DNA of 64,000 nt. Origin: Ariolimax columbianus. Taxonomy: Eukaryota > Mollusca > Gastropoda > Stylommatophora > Arionidae. Both the position numbers and the translations under genes were made by a program. The notes under the pieces are model-generated. The model was not told the origin of the DNA, did not search any database, and saw nothing but the letters and a program-made list of their open reading frames with translations. The stretch covers positions 35,709,210-35,773,209 of the forward strand of contig JAVGWX010000011.1 of NCBI GenBank assembly GCA_036924085.1. The letters are read 5' to 3'. Each line of letters starts with the position of its first letter. Positions within the stretch are counted from its first letter, which is position 1. This document shows positions 1-12,690 of the stretch, piece after piece.

Positions 1-81
1 ATAATTATATTAACAACATCTTTACAAAAATGCCAACCAGACATATTTTGTATTATTTTTCGACGCTCTACATGTGCCTGG

Positions 82-890
82 CAACACACTTTGTCCAACT
101 GTCCACTAGCTTGTAGATGTCCAACACACTTTGTCCATCTGTCCACTAGCTTGTGGATGTCCAACACACTTTGTCCACCTGTCCACTAGCTAGTGAATGT
201 CCAACACGCTTTGTCCACCTGTCCACTAGCTTGTGGATGTCCAATACACTTTGTCCACCTGTCCACTAGCTTGTGGATGTCCAACACGCTTTGTCCACCT
301 GTCCACTAGCTCGTGGATTTCCAACACACTTTGTCTACCTATCAACTAGCTTGTGGATGTCCAACACACTTTGTCTACCTGTCTACTAGCTTGTGGATGT
401 CCAACACGCTTTGTTCACCTGCCCACTAGCTTGTGGATGTCCATCACACTGTGTCCACCTGTCCACTAGCTTGTGGATGTCCAACACACTCTGTCCACCA
501 GTACACTAGCTTGTGAATGTGCAATACATTTTGTCCACCTGTCCACTAGCTTGTGGATGTCCAACACACTTTGGCCACCTGTCCACTAGCTTGTGGATGT
601 CAAAGACACTTTGTCCCAATGTCCACTACCTTGTGGATGTCCAAAACCACTTTTTTCACCTGTCCACTAGCTTGTGGATGTCCAAAACACTTTGTCCACC
701 TGTCCCCTAGCTTGTGGATGTCAAACACACTCTGTCCACCTGTGCACTAGCTTGTGGATGTCCAACACACTTTGTCCACCTGTCCCTTGGTTGTGGATGT
801 CCGACCCACTTTGTCCCAATGTCCACTAGCCTGTGCATGTCATATACACTTTGTCCACCTTTCCATCAGCTAGTGGATTTCCAACACAAA
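82..890. repeat. 40-bp minisatellite, about 20 copies
   Basis: The unit contains TTGTCCACCTGTCCACTAGC followed by TTGTGGATGTCCAACACACT. It repeats at an exact 40-bp spacing with scattered substitutions and a few 1-bp indels after about position 600. The unit is not a multiple of three, so the reading frame rotates and the overlapping short ORFs here are artefacts. Unique sequence follows at 891-966. Confidence 0.95.
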
Positions 891-1639
891 AAACCCAAGA
901 AAGAAGACGTGAGCTCCCCACGGTGCTCAATATCAATAGTAGATCCAAACTAATCATTATCATCAAGTGCTCTGCCCAGACATGTGTCAGTGTGGTAGGG
1001 AAGGGGTGGGAGGATATGTGTCAGTGTGGGGGGAGAGGGAAGGCAGACATGTGTCAGTGTGGGGAAGAGGGGGGCAGACATGTGTCGGTGTAGGGGGAGA
1101 GGGGGGCAGAGATATGTCAGTTTGGGGGAAGAGGGGGGCAGACATGTGTCAGTGTGGGGGAAGAGAGAGGGGGGGGCAGACATGTGTCAGTGTGGGGGAA
1201 GAGAGAGGGGGGGGCAGACATGTGTCAGTTTGGGGGGAGAGAGGGGGGGGTAGACATGTGTCAGTGTGGGGGTGGGGGCACACAGGTATCAGTGTGGGGG
1301 AAGAGGGGGGCAGACATGTGTCAGTTTGGAGGGAGAGAGGGGGGGCCAGACATGTATCAGTGTGGGGGGAGAGAGGGGCAGACATGTGTCAGTTAGGGGG
1401 GAAAGAGGGGGGGCCAGACATGTATCAGTGTAGGGGGAGAGGGGGGGCAGACATGTGTCAGTTTTAGGGGAGAGAGGGGGGGCCAGACATGTATCAGTGT
1501 GAGAGGAGAGGAAGGGGGGGGGGGGCAGACATGTGCCAGTGTGGGGGGGGGGGGGCACACATGTGTCAATGTGGGGGAGAGGGGGGCAGACATGTGTCAG
1601 TTTGGGGAGATAGAGGAGGGGCAGACATGTGTCAGTTTG

Positions 1640-3540
1640 GCGAGAGAGAGGGGTGGCAGACATGTGTAAGTTTGGGGGGAGAGAGGGGGGGGGGCAGACA
1701 TATGTCAGTCTTGGGGGTGGGGCACACATGTGTCAGTGTGGGGGGAGGGAGGGCAGATATGTGTCAGTGTTGGGGGGGGGGGGGGTAGACATGTGTCAGT
1801 GTGGGGAGAGGGGGGCAGACATGTGTCAGTGTGGGGGGAGGAGGGCAGAAATGTGTCAGTGTGGGGGGAGGGGGGCAAACATGTGTCAGTGTTGGGAAGT
1901 GGGGGCAGACATATGTTAGTTTGGGGGAGGGGGGGGCAGACATGTGTCAGTGTGGGGGAGGGGGGCAGACATGTCTCAGTGTGGGGGGAGGGATGCAGAC
2001 ATGTGTCAGTGTGGGGGAGTGGGGGCAGACATGTGTCAGTGTGGGGGAGTCGGGGCAGACATGTGTCAGTGTGGAGGAGCGGGGGCAGACATATGTCAGT
2101 GTGGGGGAGAGGGGGCAGACATGTGTCAGTGTGGGGGAGCGGGGGCAGACATGTGACAGTGTGGGGGAGCGGGGGCAGACATGTGTATGTGTGGGGGAGA
2201 GGGGAGAACACATGTGTCAGTGTGGGGGATAGGGGGCAGACATGTGTCAGTGTGGGGGAGAGTGGGGGGGGGGGGCGGCAGACATTTGTCAGTGAGGGGG
2301 AGAGGGGGGCAGACTTGTGTCAGTGTTAGAGAGTGGGGGGGGGCAGACATGTGTCAGTGTGGGGGAGAGGGGGGGCAGACATGTGTCAGTGTGTGGGGAG
2401 AGGGGAGAACACATGGGTCAGTGTGGGGGATAGGGGGCAGACATGTGTCAGTGTGGGGGAGAGTGGGGGGGGCGGCAGACATTTGTCAGTGAGGGGGAGA
2501 GGGGGGCAGACTTGTGTCAGTGTTAGAGAGTGGGGGGGGGGCAGACATGTGTCAGTGTGGGGGAGAGGGGGGGCAGACATGTGTCAGTGTGTGGGGAGAG
2601 GGGGGGGCAGACATGTGTCAGTTTTGGGAAGAGGGGAGCAGACATGTGTCAGTGTGAGGAAGAGGGGAAAGGGGGCAGACATCTGTCAGTGTGGTGAAGA
2701 GTGGGGCAGACATGTGTCAGTTCGGGGGGAGAGGGGGGGGGCAGACATGTGTCAATGTGGGGGGAGAGAGGAGGCAGACATATGTCAGTGTGGGGGAAGA
2801 GGGGGGCAGTCAACATGTCAGTTTAGGGGGAAAGGGGAGGGCAGACATTTGTCAGTGTGGGGGGAGATGGGGGGAAGACATGTGTCAGTGTGGGGAAGAG
2901 GGGGGGGGCAGAGATGTGTCAGTTTGGGAATAAAGGGGGGGGGGGGTGCAGACGCGTGTCAGTGTGGGGGGAGAGGAGGTCAGACATGTGTTAGTTTGGG
3001 GGAAGAGGGGGGCAGACATGTGTCAGTGTAGGGGGAGAGGGGAGCAGAGATGTGTCAGTTTGGGGGAAAAGAGGGGAAGGCATGTGTCAGCGTAGGGGGA
3101 GAGGAGGCAGACATGTGTCAGTGTGGAGATGAGAAGGCAGATATGTGTCAGTTTGGAGGAGAGGGGGGCAGACATGTCTCAGTGTGCGGAGACGGGGGCA
3201 GATATGGATCAGTGTGGGGGAGAGGAAGCAGACATGTGTCAGTGTGGCTGGAGAGGGGGGCAGACATGTGTCAGAGTGGGGTAGAGGGGGGAAGAGATGT
3301 GTCAGTTTGGGGGGAGAGGGGGGAATATATGTGTCAGTGTAGAGGGAGACAAGGGAGAGGGGGGCAGACATGTGTCAGTTTGGTGCGAGAGAGGGACGCA
3401 GCCATGTGTAAGTGTGGGGGGAGAGGGGGAGCAGCCATGTCTCAGTGTGGGGGAGAGGGGGGCAAACATGTGTCAGTGTGGGGAGAGAGAGGAGTGGCAG
3501 ACATGTGTCAGTTTGGGGAGAGAGAGGAGTGGCAGACATG
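1640..3540. repeat. Higher-order repeat block 1 (~1.9 kb) within the G-rich array
   Basis: The order of variant units (GGGTGGCAGACATGTGTAAG, then CTTGGGGGTGGGGCACAC, GGGAGGGCAGATATGTG, then GGGATGCAGACATG) recurs in the same sequence in the next block. This block carries an extra internal duplication of about 200 bp near 2,260-2,590 that is missing from block 2, which explains its greater length. Confidence 0.85.
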
Positions 3541-5245
3541 TGTCAGTTTGGGGAGAGAGAGGGGTGGCAGACATGTGTAAGTTTGGGGGGAGAGAGGGGG
3601 GGGCAGACATGTGTCAGTCTTGGGGGTGGGGCACACATGTGTCAGTGTGGGGGAGGGAGGGCAGATATGTGTCAGTGTTGGGGGGGGGGGTAGACATGTG
3701 TCAGTGTGGGGAGAGGGAGGCAGACATGTGTCAGTGTGGGGGGAGGAGGGCAGACATGTGTCAGTGTGGGGGGAGGGGGGCAAACATGTGTCAGTGTTGG
3801 GGAGTGGGGGCAGACATATGTTAGTTTGGGGGAGGGGGGCAGACATGTGTCAGTGTGGGGGAGGGGGGCAGACATGTCTCAGTGTGGGGGGAGGGATGCA
3901 GACATGTGTCAGTGTGGGGGAGTGGGGGCAGACATGTGTCAGTGTGGGGGAGTCGGGGCAGACATGTGTCAGTGTGGAGGAGCAGGGGCAGACATATGTC
4001 AGTGTGGGGGAGAGGGGGCAGACATGTGTCAGTGTGGGGGAGCGGGGGCAAACATGTGACAGTGTGGGGGAGCGGGGGCAGACATGTGTATGTGTGGGGG
4101 AGAGGGGGGAACACATGTGTCAGTGTGGGGGATAGGGGGCAGACATGTGTCAGTGTGGGGGAGAGTGGGGGGGCGGCAGACATTTGTCAGTGAGGGGGAG
4201 AGGGGGGCAGACTTGTGTCAGTGTTAGAGAGTGGGAGGGGGGGCAGACATGTGTCAGTGTGGGGGATGGGGGGGCAGACATGTGTCAGTGTGTGGGGAGA
4301 GGGGGGGCAGACATGTGTCAGTTTTGGGAAGAGGGAGCAGACATGTGTCAGTGTGAGGAAGAGGGGAAAGGGGGCAGACATGTGTCAGTGTGGTGAAGAG
4401 TGGGGCAGACATGTGTCAGTTCGGGGGGAGAGGGGGGGGCAGACATGTGTCAGTGTGGGGGGAGAGAGGGGGCAGACATATGTCAGTGTGGGGGGAGAGG
4501 GGGGCAGACATGTGTGAGTTTAGGGGGAAAGGGGAGGGCAGACCATTGTCAGTGTGGGGGGAGATGGGGGGCAGACATGTGTCAGTGTGGGGAAGAGGGG
4601 GGGGGGCAGAGATGTGTCAGTTTGGGAATAAAGGGGAGGGGGGGTGCAGACGTGTGTCAGTGTGGGGGGAGAGGAGGTCAGACATGTGTTAGTTTGGGGG
4701 AAGAGGGGGGCAGACATGTGTCAGTGTAGGGGGAGAGGGGAGCAGAGATGTGTCAGTTTGGGTGAAAAGAGGGGAAGGCATGTGTCAGCATAGGGGGAGA
4801 GGAGGCAGACATGTGTCAGTGTGGAGATGAGAAGGCAGATATGTGTCAGTTTGGAGGAGAGGGGGGCAGACATGTCTCAGTGTGCGGAGACGGGGGCAGA
4901 TATGGATCAGTGTGGGGGAGAGGAAGCAGACATGTGTCAGTGTGGCGGGAGAGGGGGGCAGACATGTGTCAGAGTGGGGTAGAGGGGGGAAGAGATGTGT
5001 CAGTTTGGGGGGGGAGAGGGGGGAATATATGTGTCAGTGTAGAGGGAGACAAGGGAGAGGGGGGCAGACATGTGTTAGTTTGGTGCGAGAGAGGGACGCA
5101 GCCATGTGTAAGTGTGGGGGGAGAGGGGGAGCAGCCATGTCTCAGTGTGGGGGAGAGGGGGGCAAGCATGTGTCAGTGTGGGGAGAGAGAGGAGTGGCAG
5201 ACATGTGTCAGTTTGGGGAGAGAGAGGAGTGGCAGACATGTGTCA
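3541..5245. repeat. Higher-order repeat block 2 (~1.7 kb)
   Basis: This is a near-identical ordered copy of block 1, including rare variants such as GCAGCCATGTG, GATATGGATCAGTG and GGGAACACATG. A third copy starts at about 5,250 but is recognisable only to about 5,400. The match is far closer than between neighbouring units, so the block was duplicated recently as a whole. Confidence 0.87.
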
Positions 5246-5814
5246 GTTTGGGGAGAGAGAGGGGTGGCAGACATGTGTAAGTTTGGGGGGAGAGAGGGGG
5301 GGGGCAGACATGTGTCAGTCTAGGGAGTGGGGCACACATGTGTCAGTGTGGGGGGAGGGAGGGCAGATATGTGTCAGTGTTTTGGGGGGGGGGGTAGACA
5401 TGTGTCAGTGTGGGGAGAGGGAGGCAGACATGTGTCAGTGGGGGGGAGGAGGGCAGACATGTCTCAGTGTGGGGGAGAGGGGGGCAAACAAGTGTCAGTG
5501 TGTGGGAGAAGGGGGCAGACATGTGTCAGTGTGGGGGGAGGGGGGTAGACACGTGTCAGTGTTTTTTTTTTGGGGGGGGGGAGCAGAAATGTGTCAGTGT
5601 GGGGGAGAGGGGGGGCAGATATGTGTCAGTGGGGGGGAGAGGGGGCAGACATGTGTCAGTGTTGTGGAGGGGGGGCAGACTTGTGTCCGTGTGCGGGGAG
5701 GGGGGCAGACATGTGGGGGAGTAGGGGCAGTCATGTGTCAGTGTGGGGGAGTGGGGGCAGACATGTGTCAGTGTGGGGGAGTGGGAGCAGACATGTGTCA
5801 GTGTGGGGGTAGAG

Positions 5815-7410
5815 GGGGGCAGACATGTGTCAGTGACGGGGAGAAGGGGCAGACATGTGTCAGTGTGGGGGAGAGGGGAGCAGACATGTGTCAGTCTGGG
5901 GGTCAGATATGTGTCAGTGGGGGGAAGAAGGGGGCAGACATGTGTCAGTGTGGGGGGAGAGGGAGGCAGACATTTGTCAATGTGGGGGGAGAGGGGGCAG
6001 ACATGTGTCAGTTGTGTGGAGAGGGGGACAGACATGTGTCAGTGTAGGGGAGAGGGGGCAGACATGTGTCAGTGTGGGGGGATGAGGGAGGCAGACATGT
6101 GTCAGAGTTGGGGAGAGGGGGGAAGAGATGTGTCAGTTTGGGGGGAGAGAGGGGCAGACATGTGTCACCGTAGGGGGAGAGGGGTGAGAGGGGGGCAGAG
6201 ATGTGTCAATGTTTGGAAGAGGGGGGGGGAGCAGAGATGTGTCAGTGTGGGGAGAGAGAGGCGCAGACATGTGTAAGTGGGGTTAGGGGGCAGACATGTG
6301 TCAGTGGGAGGGAGAGGGGGGGCAGATATGTGTCAGTGTGGGGAGAGAGAGGGGGCAGACTTGTGTCAGCGTGGGGGAGAGGGGGGGGGCAGATATGTGT
6401 CAGTGTTGGGAGAGAAAGGACAGAAATTTGTCAGTGTGGGAGACATGGGGAGTAGACATGTGTCAGTGTGTGGCAGAGGGGTGCAGTCATGTGTCAGTTT
6501 GGGGGGAGAGAAGGCTGACATCTATAAGTGTGGGGGAAAGGGGGGGCAGATATTTGTCAGTCTGTGGGAGAGGGGGCAGACATGTGTCAGTCTGTGGGAG
6601 AGGGGGCAGACATGTGTCAGTGTGGGGGAGAGGGGGAGAAGACATGTGTCAGTGTGGGGGTGGGGGCAGACATGTGTCAGTTTGGGGGACAGGGTGGTAG
6701 ACATTTGTCAGTGGGGGGGGGAGGAGGGGGCCAACATGTGTCAGTGTGGGGGAGAGGGGGGCAGACATGTGCCAGTGTTGGGGGAGAGGGAGGGCATACA
6801 TGTGTCAGTTTGAGGAGAGGGGTGGGCAGACATGTGTCAGTGTGGGGGGGGGGGGGTCAGACATTTGTCATTTTTCTGTTAGAGGGGGGCAGACATGTGT
6901 CAATGTGGGGGGGGGGAGGTTGGGGCCAACATGTGTCAGTGTGGGGGAGAGGGGGGCAGACATGTGTCAGTTTGGGGGAGAGGGGGGCAGACATTTGTCA
7001 GTGTAGGCTAGAGGGGTCAGACATGTGTCAGTGGGGGGGTAGAGGGGGGCAGACATTTGTCAGTCTGTGGGAGAGAGGGCAGACATGTGTCAGTGTGGGG
7101 GAGAAGGGGCAGACATGTGTCAGTGTCGGGGAAAGGGGGGCAGACATGTGTCAGTCTGGGGGTCAGACATGTTTCAGTGTGGGGGAGAAGGGGGCAGACA
7201 TGTGTCAGTGTTTGGGGAGAGGGTGGTAGACATTTGTCAGCCTGGGGGAGAGATGTGTCAGTGTGGGGAGAGGGGGGTAGACATTTGTCAATGTGGGGGA
7301 GAGGGGAGCAGACATTTGTCAGTTGTGTTGAGAGGGGGGACAGACATGTGTCAGTGTAGGGGAGAGAGGGGGGCAGACATGTGTCAGAGTTGGGGAGAGG
7401 GGGGAAGAGA
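5815..7410. repeat. Pair of ~320-bp duplicated segments ~1.27 kb apart
   Basis: The variant-unit order around 5,820-6,140 (CAGTCTGGGGGTCAGA, CAGTTGTGTGGAGAGG, CAGAGTTGGGGAGAGG, GGGAAGAGATGTG) recurs at 7,090-7,410. This is an additional layer of duplication in the G-rich array. Confidence 0.7.
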
Positions 7411-8079
7411 TGTGTCAGTTTTGGGGGAGAGAGGGGCAGAGATGTGTCAGTGTAAGGGGAGAGGGGGGAGAGGGGGACAGACATGTGTTAGTGTTTGGAA
7501 GAGGGGGGGGGCAGAGATGTCTCAGTTTGTGGGGAGAGGGGGGCAGAGACGTGTCAGTGTAGGGGGAGAGGGGGCAGAGGGGGGCAGACATGTGTCAGGG
7601 TAGGGGGAGAGAAGGCAGAGGGGGCAGACATGTGTCAGTTTTGGGGACAGGGGGGGTAGAAATGTGTCAGTGTGGGGCAGAGTGGGGGGGGCAGTCATGT
7701 GTCAGTTTGGGGGAAGAGGGGGCTGACATGTGTCAGTGTGGGGGAGAGGGATGGCAGACATAAGTCAATGTTGGGGGAGGCAGACATTTGTCAGTTTGTG
7801 GGAGAGGAGGACAGACATGTGTCAGTGTGACGGAGAGGGTGGCAGACATGTGTCAGTGTGGGTAGAGGGGTGGGCAGAAATGTGTCAGTGTGGGGCAGAG
7901 GGGGGAGAGGGGGGCAGACATGTGTCAGTTTGGGAGGAGAGAGGGGGGTCAGACATGTGTCAGTGTTTGGGGTGGGGGGCAGACATGTGTCAGTGTGGGG
8001 GAGAGGGGGGGGGGGCAGACATGTGTCAGTGTTGTGGAGAAATAGGGCAGATATGCGTCAGTGTGGGGGAGAGGGGGGC

Positions 8080-8700
8080 AGACATGTGTCAGTGTGGGGG
8101 GAGGGGGGCATACACGTGTCAGTGTGGGAGGGAGCAGAGTTGTGTCAGTGTGGGGGAGAAGGGGGGCAGACATGTGTCAGTGTGGGGGAGTGGGGCAGAC
8201 ATGTGTCAGTGTGGGGGGAGGGGGACAGACATGTGTTAGTTTGGGGGATTTGGGGAAGACATATGTCAGTGTGGGGGGAGGGGGGCAGAAATGTGTCAGT
8301 GGGGGAGGGGGGGCAGACATGTGTCAGTGTGGGGGGGGAGAGGAGCGGAGACATGTTTTAGTGTGGGGGATAGGGGGCAGACATGTGTCAGTGTGGGGGA
8401 GAGGATGGCAGACATGTGTCAGTGTGGGGGAGGGGGGCATACATGTGTCAGTGTGGGAGGGAGCAGAGATGTGTCAGTGTGGGGGAGAAGGGGGGCAGAC
8501 ATGTGTCAGTGTGGGGGAGTGGGGCAGACATGTGTCAGTGTGGGGGGGAGGGGGACATACATGTGTTAGTTTGGGGGATTTGGGGAAGACATATGATAGT
8601 GTGGGGGGAGGGGGGCAGAAATGTGTCAGTGGGGGAGGGGGGCAGACATGTGTCAGTGTGGGGGGGAGAGGAGCGCAGCCATGTGTTAGTGTGGGGGGCG
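8080..8700. repeat. ~330-bp higher-order unit, two copies
   Basis: Distinctive variants GTGGGAGGGAGCAGAG and GGGGATTTGGGGAAGACAT occur at about 8,125/8,453 and 8,247/8,577, a constant offset of about 330 bp. They are embedded in the same G-rich array. Confidence 0.8.
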
Positions 8701-10159
8701 GGGTGGGGTAGGGGGCAGACATGTGTCAGTGTGGGGGATAGGGGGCAGACATTTGTCAGTGTGGGGGAGAGGGGGCAGACATGTGTCAGTGTGGGGGAGA
8801 AGGGGTAGGCATGTGTCGGTTTGGGGGACAGGTGGCAGACATGTGTCAGTGTGGGGGATAGGGGGGTTAGACATATGTCAGTGTGGGGAGGGGGGGGGCA
8901 GACATGTGTCAGTGTGAGGAGAGGTGGAGGCAGACATGTGTCAGTGTGGGCGAGAGGGGTCAGACATGTGTCAGTGTGGGGGGAGAGTGGGGGCAGACAT
9001 GTGTCAGTGTGGGGGGAGAGTGGGGCAGACATGTGTCAGTGTGGGGAGTGGGGTGGGCAGACATGTGTCACTGTGGCGGAGAGGGGGCAGACATGTGGCA
9101 GTTTTGGGGGATGGGGGGTAGACATTTGTCAGTATTGGGAAGAGGGGGCAGACATGTGTCAGTGTGGGGAGAGGGGGCAGACATGTGTCAGTGTGGGGGG
9201 AAAGGGGGGCAGACATTTGTCAGTTTGGGGATAGAGGGGGGCAGACATGTGTCAGTGTGGGGCAGAGGGGGGAAGAAATTTGTCAGTATGGGGGAGAGTG
9301 GGCAGACATGTGTCAGTGTGGGGGGAGAGTGGGGGCAGACATGTGTCAGTGTGGGGAGTGGGGTGGGCAGACATGTATCAGTGTGGAGGAGAGGGGGCAG
9401 ACATGTGTCAGTTTGGGGGAGAGGGGGCAAACATGTGTCATTGTGGGCGAGAGGGGTCAGACATGTGTCAGTGTGGGGGGAGAGTGGGGGCAGACATGTG
9501 TCACTGTGGCGGAGAGGGGGCAGACATGTGTCAGTTTTGGGGGATGGGGGGTAGACATTTGTCAGTTTGGGGATAGAGGGGGGCAGACATGTGTCAGTGT
9601 GGGGCAGAGGGGGGAAGAAATTTGTCAGTGTGGGGGAGAGTGGGCAGACATGTGTCAGTGTGTTGGATAGGGGCAGACATGTGTCAGTTTGGGGGAGAGG
9701 GGGCAGACATGTGTCATTGTGGGCGAGAGGGGTCAGACATGTGTCAGTGTGGGGGGAGAGTGGGGGCAGACATGTGTCAGTGTGGGTGGGGGGCAGATAT
9801 GTGTCACTGTGGCGGAGAGGGGGCAGACATGTGTCAGTTTTGGGGGATGGGGGGTAGACATTTTTCAGTTTGGGGATAGAGAGGGGCAGACATGTGTCAG
9901 TGTGGGGCAGAGGGGGGAAGAAATTTGTCAGTGTGGGGGAGAATGGGCAGACATGTGTCAGTGTGGTGGAGAGAGGGAGGCAGACATGTGTCAGTGTGTT
10001 GGGGAGGGGCAGACATGTGTCAGTTTTGGGGAGAGGGGGTCAGACATGTATCAGTGTGGGGGAGAGGGGTGGGGCAGACATGTGTCAGTGTGGGGGAGAA
10101 GGGGTAGGCATGTGTCGGTTTGGGGGACAGGTGGCAGACATGTGTCAGTGTGGGGGATA

Positions 10160-12570
10160 GGGGTTAGACATATGTCAGTGTGGGGGGAGAGGGGGCAGAC
10201 ATTTCTCAGTGTAGGCGAGAGGGGTTCAGAAATGTGTCAGTGTGGGAGAGAGGGGGGGCAGACATGTGTCAGTGTGGGGCAGAGGGGGTAAACATTTGTT
10301 AGTGTGGGGAGGCATGTGTCAGTGTGGGGGAGAGGGGGGTAGACATATGTCAGTGTGAGGGAGAGGGGGCCCAACATGTGTCAGTGTGGGGAAGATGGAG
10401 CAGACATGTGTCAGTTTGGGGGGATAGGGGGACAGACATGTGTCAGTGTGGGGGGGGGGTAGCGGGAGGGCAGACAAGTGTCAGTGTGGGGAGAGGGGTG
10501 GGCAGACATGTGTCAGTGTTGGGGAGAGGGGGCAGACATGTGTCAGTGTGGGGGAGAAGGGGCAGACATGTGTCAGTCTGGGGGAGAGTGGGGCAGACAT
10601 GTGTCAGTTTGGGGGTAGAGGGGGGCAGACATGTGTCAGTGTGCGGGGAGAGGGAGGGCAGACATGGTTCAGTGTGGGGAGAGGGGTGGGCAGACATGGT
10701 TCAGTGTGGGGAGAGGGGTGGGTAGACATGTGTCAGTGTGGGGGAGAGGGGACAAGCATGTGTCAGTTTGGGGGAGAAGGGTGAACTGACATGTGTCAGT
10801 TTGGGGGAGAGGGGGGTAGACATTTTTCAGTTTGAGGGGAGAGGGGGGGGGGCGCACATTTGTCAGTATAGGGGGATATGGGGGAGGGGGGGCAGACATG
10901 TGTCAGTGTGGGGAAGAGGGGGCCAGACATGTGTCAGTCTGGGGAGAAGGGGGCAGACACGTGTCAGTGTGGGGGAGTGGGGGCAGACATGTGTCAGTGT
11001 GGGGGGAGGGGGACAGACATGTGTTAGTTTGGGGGAGGGGGGGCAGACATGTGTCAATGTGGGGGGAGAGGAGCGCAGACATGTGTTAGTGTGGGGGGGG
11101 GGGGCAGACATGTGTCAGTGTGGGCGATAGGGGGCAGACATGTGTCAGTGTGGGGGAGAGAGGGGCAGACATGTGTCAGTGTGAGGAGAGGTGGAGGCAG
11201 ATATGTGTCAGTGCGGGGAGAGAGGGGACATACATTTTTCAGTGTGGGGGAGAGGGGGGGCAGAAATGTGTAAGTTTGCGGGGAGAGGAGGCTGACATGC
11301 GTCAGTGTGGGGGAGAGGTCGGCAGACATGTGTCAGTGTGGGGGAGAGGGGGGCCAACATGATTTAGTTTTGGTAGAGGGGTGGCAGACATTTGTCAGTT
11401 GGGGGGGGGGGGGGGGGTCAGACATTTGTCAGTTTGTTAGAGAGGGGGGCAGACATGTGTAAGTGTTGGGGAGAGGGGGGTAGACATGTGTCAGTGTGGG
11501 GAGTGGGGTGGGCAGACATGTGTCAGTGTGGAGGAGAGGGGGCAGACATGTGTCAGTTTGGGGGAGAGGGGGGAAGAAATTTGTCAGTATGGGGGAGAGT
11601 GGGCAGACATGTGTCAGTGTGTGGTGAGAGTGGGGGCAGACATGTGTCAGTGTGGGTGGGGGGCAGACATGTGTCACTGTGGCGGAGAGGGGGCAGACAT
11701 GTGTCAGTTTTGGGGGATGGGGGGTAGACATTTGTCAGTCTTGGGAAGAGGGGGCAGACATGTGTCAGTGTGGGGAGAGGGGGCAGACATGTGTCAGTGT
11801 GGGGGAGAGGGGGGCAGACATTTGTCAGTTTAGGGATAGAGGGGGGTAGACATGTGTCAGTGTGGGGCAGACAGGGAAAGAAATTTGTCAGTGTGGGGGA
11901 GAGTGGGCAGACATGTGTCAGTGTGGTGGATAGAGGGAGGCAGACATGTGTCAGTGTGTTGGAGAGGGGCAGACATGTGTCAGTTTTGGGGAGAGGGGGT
12001 CCGTGTGGAGAGGGGGTTAGACATATGTTAGTGTGGGGGGAGAGGGGGCAGACATTTCACAGTGTGGGCGAGAGGGGGTCAGAAATGTGTCAGTGTGGGG
12101 GAGAGGGGGGGGCAGACATGTGTCAGTGTGGGGGAGAGGGGGTAAACATGTGTTAGTGTGAGGAGGCATGTGTCAGTGTGGGGGAGAGGGGAGTAGACAT
12201 ATGTCAGTGTGGGGGAGAGGGGGGCCAACATGTGTCAGTGTGGGGAAGAGGGAGCAGACATGTGTCAGTTTGGGGGGAGAGGGGGACAGACATGTGTCAG
12301 TTTGGGGTGGGGGGTGGGGGGGGTAGCGGGAGGGCAGACAAGTGTCAGTGTGGGGAGAGGGGTGGGCAGACATGTGTCAGTGTTGGGGAGAGGGGGCAGA
12401 CATGTGTCAGTGTGGGGGAGAAGGGGCAGACATGTGTCAGTCTGGGGGAGAGTGGGGCAGACATGTGTCAGTTTGGGGGTAGAGGGGGGCAGACATGTGT
12501 CAGTGTGCGGGGAGAGGGAGGGCAGACATGGTTCAGTGTGGGGAGAGGGGTGGGTAGACATGTGTCAGTG
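10160..12570. repeat. ~0.57-kb segment duplicated at ~1.85 kb offset
   Basis: The variant order at 10,160-10,735 (GGTTAGACATATG, CAGACATTTCTC, GGGTAAACATTTG, GGAGGCATGTG, CAGACAAGTG, CAGACATGGTTCAG) is repeated at 12,010-12,570. Shorter shared runs also link 9,350-9,560 with 11,500-11,730 (GTCACTGTGGCGGAGAG, GATGGGGGGTAGACATTTG). Confidence 0.78.
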
Positions 12571-12690
12571 TGAGGAGAGGGGGGCAGACATGTGTGAGTG
12601 TGGGGAAGAGGGGGGCAGACATGTGTCATGTAGAGAAGAGGGGTGGGGGGCAGATATTTGTCAGTTTGGGAAAGAGGGGGGGGGGCAGAC

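Larger units (their letters stand above)
967..12690. repeat. Giant G-rich minisatellite array (~29-31-bp unit, ~390 copies)
   Basis: Each unit has a conserved core, CAGACATGTGTCAGTGTG, followed by a G run, a short GAGA or AGAG spacer and a second G run. Length varies mainly through the number of Gs (4 to more than 12). The core includes the palindrome ACATGT. The plus-strand unit has no stop codon in any frame, so long overlapping ORFs run through all three frames; on the minus strand two frames are open and one contains TGA. The strand asymmetry is extreme, with all G runs on the plus strand. Higher-order duplications are listed separately. I see no gene inside. Confidence 0.97.

Noticed and set aside
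967..12690. Dozens of overlapping ORFs of up to ~230 codons with Cys/Gly/Val-rich repeats (CQCGGRGG, HVSVWG)
   Set aside because: The repeat unit has no stop codon in any plus frame, so ORFs appear in all frames at once; no frame is favoured and indels in the G runs shift frame constantly.
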